Assembly: GCA_003162245.1 (NCBI GenBank)
Contig: PMMM01000046.1
Coordinates: forward strand, 5,761 to 42,768
From: Phycisphaerales bacterium
GTDB lineage: Bacteria; Planctomycetota; Phycisphaerae; UBA1845; Fen-1342
DNA length: 37,008 nt
Direction of reading: 5' to 3'
Shown: positions 1 through 8,149 of the stretch, one piece after another
Position numbering within the stretch: the stretch's first letter is position 1
Layout of the letters: each line of letters begins with the position of its first letter
Translations under genes and position numbers: made by a program
Notes under the pieces: generated by a model
Told to the model about the DNA's origin: nothing
The model's database searches: none
Seen by the model: the letters and a program-made list of their open reading frames with translations, nothing else

Positions 1-110
1 GGTCCTCGGCGGCGAAGGTCCTTTTGCGGTGGACTGGTAAGCCCGGAAGGCGATGGAGAACATGCAGAATACACAGCCAGGAAACAACGAGCCGCGGCGT
101 TCGCGGCCCG
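1..110 (+). repeat. Leader repeat, copy A (upstream of PEP-CTERM gene)
   Basis: This block is about 95% identical to 35791-35899: I count four substitutions and one single-base gap. Weaker similarity continues through 111-162 down to the ribosome binding site of the next gene. Both copies lie directly before a PEP-CTERM gene in the same orientation. A small hairpin is conserved in both: gccgcg at 91-96, loop gcgtt, cgcggc at 102-107. The copy starts at the first base of the window, so its true 5' limit is unknown. It may be a shared promoter/5' UTR or a dispersed repeat. Confidence 0.85.
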
Positions 111-162
111 ATTAGCGTGCACAAGGTTGACTGTCCCAGGTTCTTGTCGAAAGGTAAGTCCA

Positions 163-957
163 ATGAAAACGAGCATCGTTCGCACCGTTCCAAAGGCACA
201 TACAACGAAGACAAGGAAGCTATCGGTGTTCAGTTGCACTCCGGTCGCGATGTTGTTGATCTGTTGCGCCGCAGTCTTCGGGGCTGGAGTACCGGTGGAA
301 TTGACAGGGCTAAGTGCGACCGGAACGCCAGCTGGAGATCCAACGGGTAAATTCGCGGTCGTTGACGTCACAGGTTATTACGGCAATGTCGGCGCAAGCA
401 TCCTCTTCAGTGCAGCCCAGGCCGCATTGTGGACTGACTCCGGTATTGCTGGGGCGAATGTCGGCTCTCTGGACCCCGCGTTGGGGACGTTCGCAATGAA
501 CTGGGCCACAGAAGCCCTTTTCAGTGTTTTCGACGCGACAGGGAACATTCAAATAGGGACTGGGATGCTACTTGTTGTCTCGCCAGAGGCTGGCAGTTAT
601 GACCCCTTCACTGGGGACTTCACCAGCGAGACGACGGTGCCTGCGCCTGCGCAGATCGTCCTCCACAGGCCAGGGGGGCCCGATTGGGTGCCAGCTCCTG
701 CCGGTTGGATCAATATTAATCGGGGAGAGACGCAACCGAGCTTTTGGGACGCTCCGACGGTCGTTGACGGGGTGTTCCGCGCAGACTGGACGCCTGGCCC
801 AGAGTTGACGATTGGGATGCCCCCAGAACTCGGGTCTGGCACTCTCTACGCCGACCTTTCAGGCACATTCACGCTAAATGTCATACCTGAACCCTCCGCA
901 CTCAGCCTGTTGGCCCCGGGTGGGCTGGCAATGCTCCGCCGTCGCCGCACGACATAG
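163..957 (+). CDS. PEP-CTERM sorting domain protein
   Basis: Predicted secreted protein of 264 aa. The start chosen is ATG 163, preceded by a purine-rich aaagg at about 150-154; an in-frame upstream ATG at 127 lies in the leader repeat and gives no signal-peptide-like start. The N-terminus has a basic stretch (about residues 10-17), then a hydrophobic stretch (about 24-40). The C-terminus has the classic PEP-CTERM layout: PEPS, a short hydrophobic segment, and a terminal RRRR cluster ending RRRRTT. In characterised systems this signal directs export, cleavage by exosortase and surface or extracellular-matrix localisation. The middle of the protein is Gly/Thr/Pro-rich with no domain I recognise. 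Base composition is visibly less GC-rich than the core genes of the window. No exosortase gene is present here. Confidence 0.85.
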   Translation: MKTSIVRTVPKAHTTKTRKLSVFSCTPVAMLLICCAAVFGAGVPVELTGLSATGTPAGDPTGKFAVVDVTGYYGNVGASILFSAAQAALWTDSGIAGANVGSLDPALGTFAMNWATEALFSVFDATGNIQIGTGMLLVVSPEAGSYDPFTGDFTSETTVPAPAQIVLHRPGGPDWVPAPAGWININRGETQPSFWDAPTVVDGVFRADWTPGPELTIGMPPELGSGTLYADLSGTFTLNVIPEPSALSLLAPGGLAMLRRRRTT

Positions 958-1470
958 GCCAACATCACGCGATGATTGTCAACGGCGGGCGGTCGCTTGC
1001 GATTGCCCGTTGTCGTGCGCCAAAAAAGAGAGTTCATCCGGGAATTCCGAATACTGCGGGACAGCCACGAATGGCATTAAGTCAAGCGGCATCTTTCGGT
1101 CTCCGCAGGGCTTGGTGCAGCTTCGCGCGGGGCTGGGTCATGAGGGAGTACTCCGACGGACGGCGTTTGCGGACGCGGGGCTCGTAACGGTCGGGACGGA
1201 GCGGATTCACCCACAAGGGCGGTGGCGCCGTGACAGGCAGCGGCCGGTCGTGGCCGCGAGGGGGGGCGCTTCGGCGCGCGAGACCGACTGGTGATCGCGG
1301 GCGGCGCCCTGCCGGTCGCGGCTCGAACAGAAGCGGTTGCCGGCCGCGGCGGCACGTGCAAGCCGGTTGTCCGTCGATAGTGGCCCGTGTCAGCCAATCC
1401 AGTCACGCCCCGCCGAACAGAGTCTGAATCTGGAGTCGTGGAACGCCTATCAAGACCCGGTCGTTTTGAC
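958..1470. other. Intergenic region with no supported gene
   Basis: More than 500 bases between the PEP-CTERM gene and the end of purB. Short open frames exist on both strands, but they have Arg/Pro/Ala-rich low-information translations, no plausible ribosome binding sites and no recognisable motif. It may hold decayed sequence. Nothing RNA-like was recognised. Confidence 0.5.
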
Positions 1471-1480
1471 CCTCCCCCAG

Positions 1481-1501
1481 CCCCTCCCTGAGAGGGAGGG
1501 G
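1481..1501 (-). terminator. Hairpin repeat downstream of purB
   Basis: A 9 bp perfect stem: cccctccct at 1481-1489 and agggagggg at 1493-1501, with a 3-base loop. It lies 18 bases beyond the purB stop codon on the minus strand, where it could act as a transcription terminator or 3' end stabiliser. There is no clear T-run after the stem on the minus strand. The C-rich stretch at 1470-1480 looks like part of a dispersed repeat type seen in many bacterial genomes. Confidence 0.5.
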
Positions 1502-1518
1502 GGTTCTGTTAGGCACAC

Positions 1519-2967
1519 TTAGACGTGCAGCTCGACCTTCCCGGGCTCGCGCGCACGGAACCGCCGCAGAATTGGACGGACATGCCGGCGGAGGAACGCG
1601 TGCGTCTGCCGGGCCGCGAGGCCGGTGTAGCGCTTCGCATCCAGGACCCTGGACCACGACACCCGCGCGAAACTCGGATCGGCCTGAAGACGAGCCATCA
1701 GATCGTTCGGTCGGCCGTGCTTCCTGGCCTGCTCGCCGGCGCGCTGCGCGTGCCGGCGGATGCGCTCGTGGAGCTGTTGCCGGTCGCCGCCGCGCGCGAC
1801 CGCCGCCATCAGGATGTTCTCAGTCCCGATGAGCGGCAGCTCGGCCTGCACGTGGGCCGCGATGACGGCGGGGTAGACGACCAGGCCGCCGAGGATGTTG
1901 TGCAGCAGAATCGCCAGCGCGTCGGCGGTCAGGAACGCGTCAGGCAGCACGAGCCGCTTGTTGCTGGAATCGTCGAGCGTGCGCTCGAACATCTGGGCGC
2001 CGAGCGTCATCAGCGGCGAATCGGCGAGGCTGATCAGATACCGCGCCAGCCCGGTCGCCCGCTCGCAGCGCATCGGGTTGCGCTTGTAGGGCATCGCGGA
2101 GCTGCCGACCTGCGCTGGCTCGAACGGCTCCTCGATTTCTTTGAGCATCGCGAGCAGGCGGATGTCGTTGCAGGTCTTTTGAGTGCTTGCGGCGAAGGAG
2201 GCGAGTGCGGACACGATCTCCACGTCGACTTTGCGCGAGTAGGTCTGCCCGCAAACCGGGTAGCACTCCGCGAACGCCAGCTTTCGCGCGAAGTTGCGCT
2301 CCAGGCGCTGCACGCGGACGGCAGTGCCGAGCAGCTTCAGGAACGAAGCCTGCGTGCCGGTGGCGCCGCGCAGTCCGCGGCACTTCAGCCCGGTCCGCAG
2401 CGCCTCCAGCCGCTTCAGGTCCGCCAGAAGGTCCTGCAACCACAGGCAGGCCCGCTTGCCGACCGTCGTGAGCTGCGCCGGTTGCAGGTGCGTGAAACCG
2501 AGCGTGGGCAGCGCGGCGTATTCCTCGCAGAAGCGCGCCAGCACGCGCACGACGCCGACGAGCCGTCCGACGAGCAAGCCCAGCGCGTCGCGCATGACGA
2601 GCAGGTCGGCATTGTCGACTATGTCCATGCTTGTCGCGCCGAGGTGGATGATGCCGCGGGCCGCCGGAGCCGCGTCGCCGAAGGCGTGAATGTGCGCCAT
2701 CACGTCGTGCCGCGTGCAGCGCTCGTACGCGGCCACGGCCGCAAAGTCGATGTCGTGCACCGCCCGCCGCAGAGCGCGAACCTGGGCCGAAGTGACGGGC
2801 AGCCCCAACTCGTGCTCGGATTCCGCCAGGGCGACCCAGATTCGCCGCCAAGTGGCGTACCGATGCGACGCGTTCCACAGGCGCGCCATTTCCGGCGACG
2901 CGTAGCGCGTCGTCAGCGGATGCTCGTAGGTATCATGCGGCCGGGGCTTGCGGCGAATCGGCGGCAT
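1519..2967 (-). CDS. purB: Adenylosuccinate lyase
   Basis: Cytosolic enzyme of purine synthesis. It splits SAICAR to AICAR plus fumarate, and adenylosuccinate to AMP plus fumarate. The protein is 482 aa, in the normal range for the larger type of this lyase. Visible motifs of the fumarase/aspartase superfamily are HLGATS (residues 108-113), THLQPAQ with the likely general-acid His160 (159-165), and the signature GSSAMPYKRNP (288-298), whose flexible loop holds the catalytic serine. ERTLDDSSNKR (328-338) resembles the ERTLDDSANRR-type stretch of the eukaryote-like PurB group. The gene begins only 6 bases after the stop codon of the upstream PLP enzyme gene, so the two are probably one operon. 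Confidence in family and function is high. Confidence 0.95.
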   Translation of the reverse strand: MPPIRRKPRPHDTYEHPLTTRYASPEMARLWNASHRYATWRRIWVALAESEHELGLPVTSAQVRALRRAVHDIDFAAVAAYERCTRHDVMAHIHAFGDAAPAARGIIHLGATSMDIVDNADLLVMRDALGLLVGRLVGVVRVLARFCEEYAALPTLGFTHLQPAQLTTVGKRACLWLQDLLADLKRLEALRTGLKCRGLRGATGTQASFLKLLGTAVRVQRLERNFARKLAFAECYPVCGQTYSRKVDVEIVSALASFAASTQKTCNDIRLLAMLKEIEEPFEPAQVGSSAMPYKRNPMRCERATGLARYLISLADSPLMTLGAQMFERTLDDSSNKRLVLPDAFLTADALAILLHNILGGLVVYPAVIAAHVQAELPLIGTENILMAAVARGGDRQQLHERIRRHAQRAGEQARKHGRPNDLMARLQADPSFARVSWSRVLDAKRYTGLAARQTHAFLRRHVRPILRRFRAREPGKVELHV

Positions 2968-2973
2968 CGCGCC

Positions 2974-4155
2974 CTAGTCCTCCAGCGCCTGACGCAGGTC
3001 GTGCAGCAGGTCGTCGATCGTCTCCAGCCCGACGAACAGCCGCAGCAGCCACGTGGGCCGGTCCGGGTCGCGGTCGAAGAACGTGCCGCCGGTCGCGAGG
3101 CTCTCGTAGCCGCCCCAGCTCACGGCAATGCGGAAGACCCGGAGCCGATTGAGAACCCGGTGCGTGGCCTCGCGCGACTGCTCGTGCAGGGCGAAGCTGA
3201 ACAAGCTGCCGTACCCGCGGAGCTGCCGTTGGGCGACGGCGTGGTTCGGATGGGATTCGAGCGCGGGGTGGTTCACCTGTCGCACCTTGGGGTGAGCGGC
3301 CAACATGCTGGCGATAGCCAGTCCGCTGCGCTGATGCTGCTCCATGCGGAGCGCGAGCGTGCGCAGGCCGCGCAGCAGCAGCCAGGCCGCGAATGGGTCG
3401 AGGGTGGCCCCGTGCAGCTCGGCTTCGCGCCGTACCCGGCGGTGCAGGTCCTCGTCGCGCCCGACGACCATCCCGGCCACCACGTCGCTGTGCCCGCCGA
3501 TGTACTTGGTGGCGCTATGGACGATGAGATCGCAGCCGGCGTCGAGCGGTTGCTGGAAGTACGGCGTGGCCCACGAATTGTCGAAGATCGTCACGATCCC
3601 GCGCTGCCGCGCCGCCGCCGTGAGCGGGGCCAGCTCGATGATCTCGTTGAGGCCGAAGGTCGGGCTCTCCAGGTAGAGCACGCGCGTGTTGTCGCGCAGC
3701 GCCGCGAGCAGGTCGGCGGGATTCGTGCCGCGCACGAAGGTGGTCGTGACGCCGAAACGCTGCAAGTATTGCTCCAGGTACTCGCGCGTCGGCGGGTAGC
3801 AGTTGGCGACGGCCACGACGTGCGTGCCGGATTCGACGTTCGCGTTGATGGCGGCGGTGATCGCCCCCATGCCGGAGGCGAGGCCGCGGGCCCAGTGCCC
3901 GTGTTCGAGCAGGGCAAGCTTCGCTTCCAGCATCGCCGTCGTCGGGTTACCGACCCGCGTGTAGTCGTAATACGGGCTCTGTGGCAACAGGCGCCGCTCG
4001 AACGCCTCGGCGTCGGGGTACACGAAGTTCGACGTCTGGTACAGCGGCGGTGCGGTCGCGCCGCCGTGCGCCAGACGGTGCTCGCCATAGTGGGCACAGA
4101 GCGTCTCGAAGCCGCCGTCGACCAACGGATCGCCCGTGACAGGCTGCTCTTCCAC
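2974..4155 (-). CDS. Trans-sulfuration PLP enzyme (cystathionine lyase/synthase family)
   Basis: A 393 aa PLP-dependent enzyme of the Cys/Met metabolism family, which includes cystathionine gamma-synthase, cystathionine beta- and gamma-lyases and O-acetylhomoserine sulfhydrylase. Seen in the sequence: YDYTRVGNPTT (63-73), SGMGA (94-98), FDNSWATP with the pyridine-binding Asp192, and the cofactor motif SATKYIGGHSD with Lys217 forming the Schiff base. Pattern reading does not settle which reaction it catalyses, although the FDNSWATP and SATKYIGGHSD forms are common in beta-lyases. It starts with GTG at 4155, preceded by a near-perfect aggaggt (4160-4166). It probably leads a two-gene operon with purB. 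Confidence 0.88.
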   Translation of the reverse strand: MEEQPVTGDPLVDGGFETLCAHYGEHRLAHGGATAPPLYQTSNFVYPDAEAFERRLLPQSPYYDYTRVGNPTTAMLEAKLALLEHGHWARGLASGMGAITAAINANVESGTHVVAVANCYPPTREYLEQYLQRFGVTTTFVRGTNPADLLAALRDNTRVLYLESPTFGLNEIIELAPLTAAARQRGIVTIFDNSWATPYFQQPLDAGCDLIVHSATKYIGGHSDVVAGMVVGRDEDLHRRVRREAELHGATLDPFAAWLLLRGLRTLALRMEQHQRSGLAIASMLAAHPKVRQVNHPALESHPNHAVAQRQLRGYGSLFSFALHEQSREATHRVLNRLRVFRIAVSWGGYESLATGGTFFDRDPDRPTWLLRLFVGLETIDDLLHDLRQALED

Positions 4156-4276
4156 GGTTACCTCCTGGCGGGCCAGACTCCCCGTCGCCGCTGGTCCCGC
4201 GCCTGACCGTCTAAAGGGTCACCGTTTTCGCGCCGCCGGTCAAGCGGACGCGTCGCCGCGCGCCGGCGCTGCTGCG

Positions 4277-5413
4277 CTACGCGCGCCGGGCAAAGTAGTC
4301 CACGTTCGGCAGGAGCTCGGCCGCGCGGTGGAAGACGATCTCGTTGAAGCCCAGCACGCGGCACGCAGCCGCGGCGCGCTGCGGCCACGAGCGGATCGCG
4401 GCCAGCCGCGCGTAGCTGGGCCCGAGGTCGCGGCGCAGCCGGCATAAGCCCGTTGGCACAGGGAAGTCCGTGCCGAAAAGCAGGTGCGCGTGCAGTTCCG
4501 GCATCCGCAGCAGCCGGCGCAGGTACCCGACCTTCGGCCAGGCGGTCAGCGCCGCGATGTCGCTGTACAGCGGCGCGTCCGCGAACTCCCCCCGCAGCGC
4601 CTTCAATAGCGCCCGGTGCGAGTCGCGGTCGCCCAACGGCGGCACCGGTGTCGCCGCGTGCGCGACGATGACGCACGGCATGGCGTCTTGCCGCCGCAGC
4701 ACACGGAGCGCCGTCAGCAAGGGCTGCACCGAGCGGTATTGCGGCCGCTGCGTCGTCAGCGAGTACTCGTCCCCGCAGTGCACCAGCAGCGGCAGGCCGA
4801 GCGCGGCACATTTGCGCAGCACCGCCACCGTGCGCGGGTCGGCGAAATTGACGTTGTGGTGCAGCGGGATCCACTTCAGCAGGCAGGCCCCCGCCGTGAA
4901 CACCTCTTCCACGCACTCCACCGCGTCGCGGCGGTAGGGGTGCACGGACGCTCCGAACAGAAACCGCTGCGGGAATCGCCGACACAAGTCGCGGATCAGG
5001 CTGTTCGACGTGTAGATGTCGCTGCCGAGCCGGTCCCCCGGCGCCGGCAGCGGCGGGCAACGGCCTTCATCGTCGTACACCGCGTCGAACGCCAGCAAGA
5101 CAAACCGCTCGATCGGTCCGGCGGCGAAAAGGTGCGCCTCGTAACGCTGCGCCAGCGCCCGGTCCAGCTCCGTCCATCCGTCCGGCACCGACACCGTCCG
5201 TGCGTCAGCCGGCGGCGGCAAACGCAAGCCCCAACGCGCGATTCGCCACGCTGGCCGGCGCAGGGCCCGGTCGGACACACATGAGTCGTAGTCCGTCGGC
5301 CGAGGCCGATCGGGCGAAGCGTCGGCCGTGGGCGCCGGCTCGAAGCGGAAGCGGTCGGTTACCGCGGCGCGCAAACGCGTGAACGTATGGTGGCAGTGAA
5401 CGTCAATGATCAT
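4277..5413 (-). CDS. Amidohydrolase-2 type metal-dependent hydrolase
   Basis: A 378 aa protein with the layout of the amidohydrolase (TIM-barrel) superfamily, COG2159-like. Metal-binding features are DVHCHH at residues 4-9 (the HxH of strand 1), a central LVHCGDEYSL, IVAHAATP, and a late FGTDFPVPTG carrying the Asp of strand 8. The substrate is unknown; related proteins are decarboxylases or hydrolases. The ATG at 5413 overlaps the end of the upstream gene by 11 bases, so translation is probably coupled. 121 bases separate it from the downstream PLP enzyme gene. Confidence 0.8.
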   Translation of the reverse strand: MIIDVHCHHTFTRLRAAVTDRFRFEPAPTADASPDRPRPTDYDSCVSDRALRRPAWRIARWGLRLPPPADARTVSVPDGWTELDRALAQRYEAHLFAAGPIERFVLLAFDAVYDDEGRCPPLPAPGDRLGSDIYTSNSLIRDLCRRFPQRFLFGASVHPYRRDAVECVEEVFTAGACLLKWIPLHHNVNFADPRTVAVLRKCAALGLPLLVHCGDEYSLTTQRPQYRSVQPLLTALRVLRRQDAMPCVIVAHAATPVPPLGDRDSHRALLKALRGEFADAPLYSDIAALTAWPKVGYLRRLLRMPELHAHLLFGTDFPVPTGLCRLRRDLGPSYARLAAIRSWPQRAAAACRVLGFNEIVFHRAAELLPNVDYFARRA

Positions 5414-6290
5414 CGCTGCGCTCGGAGCCGTTCTCGCGCGCCTGCCGCTGCGCCCAACTCTCCAGGTCTTCCGCCAAGTTCAGCGGCGCCGCACGTGCGG
5501 CGTGCAGATCGCGAGCATCGTGGCGCTTGCCGCGCCCGGTCTGCCAGATGATGGCGATCACGACCACCAGCCCGGCCGCCAGCGCGCCGACCATCCAGCG
5601 CCAGTCGAGCCCGCCGGCAGTTGTCGCGCGTGGGACCGCGCGCGTGATGACCGTCGGGCCGGGGGCGACGATGAGCGCGGCTTGCTGCGGCCGGCCCGAT
5701 GGCCCGTAGAACTGGTCGATCATCACGAAATAGCCGGTGACCTGGACCGACGCGCCGACGGGAATGTCCGCGACGTTGTTCGTCAGGATGAGCGTGCACG
5801 AGATCGGCTGATCCGGCCGCGACAGCTCGATCTGCCAAAGCTCGCCGAGCTCCGCGTGCCGCGGGAGCACGTAGGGGTCCTTGTTGCGCCCCGCCAGGCC
5901 CTCGACGGTCACCGGCCGTCCGCGAAACTCGCTCGGCCGCTGCAGAAGGTCCCGCCAGTCACTCACGACGATGGGCGTCTGCGCAAAGCCGGGCGAACGC
6001 GGGCCGTGCTTCACCGCCGCGAGGACAGCGTAAAAGCCGGGCTGGTCAAAGTTGAACGTGAAGTCCTGGATTTCGTCCAGCTTCGCCCGCACCTCGGGCG
6101 ACAGCTCCCACGTGACGTCCGGCTGCGTCGCCGGCTGCGTGTCCTCACCGCGGGCGCGGGCCGGAAGAACCCCAGGCACGAGCGCGCTGACAGTGAGCAG
6201 CCCGATTACGCAGCGCGTCGCGCCGGCGCGGGACAGGGGCGTTCCACGCTGTCGCCGAAACCGTCTCAGTAGTCGCCATCCTGGTCCCAT
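5403..6290 (-). CDS. Membrane-anchored periplasmic protein, unknown function
   Basis: I place the start at ATG 6290, giving 295 aa; the open frame extends to 6386, but that part overlaps the upstream gene deeply. The N-terminus has many arginines, then a hydrophobic stretch ending in ARA, consistent with a signal sequence. A soluble middle part follows, in which a GRPVTVEGLAG...VGASVQVTGYF pattern suggests a small beta-barrel (OB-like) fold. One C-terminal membrane helix sits at about 232-249, followed by a charged cytoplasmic tail. The gene overlaps the lipoprotein gene upstream by 25 bases and the amidohydrolase gene downstream by 11 bases, so the three are likely co-translated. The start is uncertain because no strong ribosome binding site is visible. 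Confidence 0.6.
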   Translation of the reverse strand: MGPGWRLLRRFRRQRGTPLSRAGATRCVIGLLTVSALVPGVLPARARGEDTQPATQPDVTWELSPEVRAKLDEIQDFTFNFDQPGFYAVLAAVKHGPRSPGFAQTPIVVSDWRDLLQRPSEFRGRPVTVEGLAGRNKDPYVLPRHAELGELWQIELSRPDQPISCTLILTNNVADIPVGASVQVTGYFVMIDQFYGPSGRPQQAALIVAPGPTVITRAVPRATTAGGLDWRWMVGALAAGLVVVIAIIWQTGRGKRHDARDLHAARAAPLNLAEDLESWAQRQARENGSERSDDH

Positions 6291-6871
6291 GGGTAACTCG
6301 GTGCGGAGCTCGTCGCCGGTGCGGAGGTGGCCGCCTGCGTCTCGGTCGTGGGCTGGAGCTCGGCGGGTGCCAGGGCCAGCCGCCACTCGCCGTCCTCTTG
6401 CAGAGCCAGGATTGCCAACCGGCGTGGTTCGCCGGAGCGGCGTCGCGTCGCCTTCTCATCCAGCACGAATTCCGCCTTGCAAATCACGAGGTACACGGGG
6501 GGCGGGACTTCCTGCAACGAGAGCGGCTCGATGGTCTCCACCGTCAGCCGGTGGAGCGAGTGGAGGATCCGCTCGAAACGGGCCCGACTCTCCGGATCGC
6601 TCCGCCGGGCTACGAGCCGGCGATACCCGGAATAGTCCCCGGCCAGGCACGTCTCCAGGAAGTGCCGCATGAAGCCGACCACCTCGGGGTGGCTTTCCGC
6701 GAGCCCGGCGGCAAACGAATACTCGGGCTTCTCCGCCGGCAACGGGACAAGGTCCTTCGCGGGCTGCGGCGCGGGCTTGGGCGGGGGGGGGCTCTTCCGC
6801 TCGCAAGCGCAGAGGCTGCACGCGAGAGCCGCCATCGCCGCCAAGCCAATCATCCGCCAGGTCTTCGACAC
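6266..6871 (-). CDS. Putative lipoprotein
   Basis: A 201 aa protein. A short basic start and hydrophobic stretch lead to LCAC, with Cys23 as the likely lipidated residue. This is followed by a proline/lysine-rich linker, then a compact soluble domain of about 130 residues. The domain begins with FMRHFLETCLAGDYSGYRRLV and has a final strand EDGEWRLAL; this resembles small NTF2-like or DUF4878-like stress or transport lipoproteins, but that is only an impression. The C-terminal tail is Thr/Ala/Ser/Pro-rich and ends in PWDQDGDY. It is coupled to the membrane-anchored protein downstream by a 25-base overlap. Function unknown. Confidence 0.7.
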   Translation of the reverse strand: MSKTWRMIGLAAMAALACSLCACERKSPPPPKPAPQPAKDLVPLPAEKPEYSFAAGLAESHPEVVGFMRHFLETCLAGDYSGYRRLVARRSDPESRARFERILHSLHRLTVETIEPLSLQEVPPPVYLVICKAEFVLDEKATRRRSGEPRRLAILALQEDGEWRLALAPAELQPTTETQAATSAPATSSAPSYPWDQDGDY

Positions 6872-6900
6872 GTCGCGCTACTCCTGGTCTCGACCGCTAT

Positions 6901-8031
6901 CTACGCACGGCGGGCAAAGCGCACGGCCTGCTTGAGCCACGTCACGGCGTCTGCGGCGCCTTCGCCGAGCCCTTCGAAGTCAAATGTACTCACGCCGGCC
7001 TGGGCCGCTTCTGAAACCAGCCGCACCAACTCCGCTGCCTCGCCGAAGGTCGGCCGCCACACCGGGAGGGCGAGCGCGCTGATCTCCGGCAGGGCTTGCA
7101 GGCGCCCGGTCCAGACCGGCCCGTCCAGCGGGCCGCAGTAGCCGGCCGGGAGGCGCGTCAATCGCACCCAGGGCGCACAGTTCCCCAGCGGCGGTTCGCC
7201 GAACGTCCGCACGAGGAACCGGCGGCGTTCGCTGTCGCCCTCCGCCAGCCGTTGCAGCCACTGGCAGCAATCCGCGGCCCGCGCCGCCACGTAGGCGGCG
7301 ACCACGGGATCGTCCTCGTCGGGCGTCGTCTCGCCGCCCGGCGTGGCCAGCAGGCGCTCGACGCGCACGCGCACGCTGCGGGCGGCCTGCTCGGGGTCGA
7401 TGCCCTCACGCTCGGCGATCTGCCGGCACGAAGCGCAGAAGCAGACATCCAGGAGCCGACGCACGGCTTGGTGCCAGCCGAGCGGCCGCGCCGCGGCCCG
7501 GTCGGCGGCGGTGTCCGGCGCCCAGTCCACCAACTCGTACCCGGCGGGCTCGTAACGGCGCAGGTCGTCGAGCGTTGCCCGCAGCAACTCCCGCAGCTCC
7601 GGGTTGCACGGGCAACCGCCGGCGAACGGGACCTCCTGGCCCCAGGCGTTGCGCTGGGACAGGTGCCGCTCCTGGTCAACCAGGGCGCGGACGGTGCGGA
7701 CGTCGACGCGCAGGAGCAGGCGAACATTCAGCGCGGCCGCCCGCGCCCGGACCTGCGCCAGCGCATCAGCGCCCGTGACCCAGCGGGCCTTCGCCGGCCG
7801 CAACGCCACCCCCGCATACGCTTTCGTGCTCACTCGGTAATGCCAGCCGCCCTCCGTGTGGAAATGCGGGGCCTCTGCGGTTGACCCCAGCCGAAAGTGG
7901 GTCTGCGCGCCGGTCACGACCGGAATCGTCAGGTGCTCGATGCCCACCTCGCCCGCCACGCGTTCCAGCAGGCGGCCTTCGTCCGCGGCGAAGTCCCAGA
8001 GCGGGTACACGACTCCGAATTCAGCAGGCAT
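6901..8031 (-). CDS. TIM-barrel-like protein, possible glycoside hydrolase relative
   Basis: A 376 aa protein with no certain family. The N-terminus (EFGVVYPLWDF, then GIEHLTIPVVTG) and alternating strand-helix segments suggest a TIM barrel. The GGCPCNPELRELL segment and the CFCASCR motif followed by an (I/A)EREGID helix resemble the CFC-x-x-C segment seen in uncharacterised glycoside-hydrolase-like proteins of planctomycetes and relatives. There is no signal peptide. It is the first gene of a minus-strand run (8031 to 4277), 29 bases from the lipoprotein gene. It diverges from the phosphomannomutase gene across 118 bases (8032-8149), which must hold both promoters. No strong ribosome binding site is seen before ATG 8031. 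Confidence 0.55.
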   Translation of the reverse strand: MPAEFGVVYPLWDFAADEGRLLERVAGEVGIEHLTIPVVTGAQTHFRLGSTAEAPHFHTEGGWHYRVSTKAYAGVALRPAKARWVTGADALAQVRARAAALNVRLLLRVDVRTVRALVDQERHLSQRNAWGQEVPFAGGCPCNPELRELLRATLDDLRRYEPAGYELVDWAPDTAADRAAARPLGWHQAVRRLLDVCFCASCRQIAEREGIDPEQAARSVRVRVERLLATPGGETTPDEDDPVVAAYVAARAADCCQWLQRLAEGDSERRRFLVRTFGEPPLGNCAPWVRLTRLPAGYCGPLDGPVWTGRLQALPEISALALPVWRPTFGEAAELVRLVSEAAQAGVSTFDFEGLGEGAADAVTWLKQAVRFARRA

Positions 8032-8149
8032 GGCCGTTCAAACCCATTCACCAGCCCGGATCGGCTCAAAACCGGTCCCACGGCCGGAGGGTAGCCGATT
8101 CGGACCCCTTCGGCTAGCATTCCCAGGGGGAGCGGTTTCGGAGTGCGAC

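Noticed and set aside
1-35. A sigma-54 type promoter (GG...GC spacing) in the leader repeat
   Set aside because: There is a TTGC-like word at about 24-27, but no GG at the required 12-base offset, so the match fails.
127-162. Upstream ATG start for the first PEP-CTERM gene
   Set aside because: It gives 12 extra residues within the leader similarity and moves away from the ribosome binding site; ATG 163 fits better.
1525-4206. An 893-codon open frame on the plus strand opposite purB and the PLP enzyme gene
   Set aside because: It is antisense to two clear enzymes; GC-rich codons on the real strand leave the opposite frame open. The translation has no motif.
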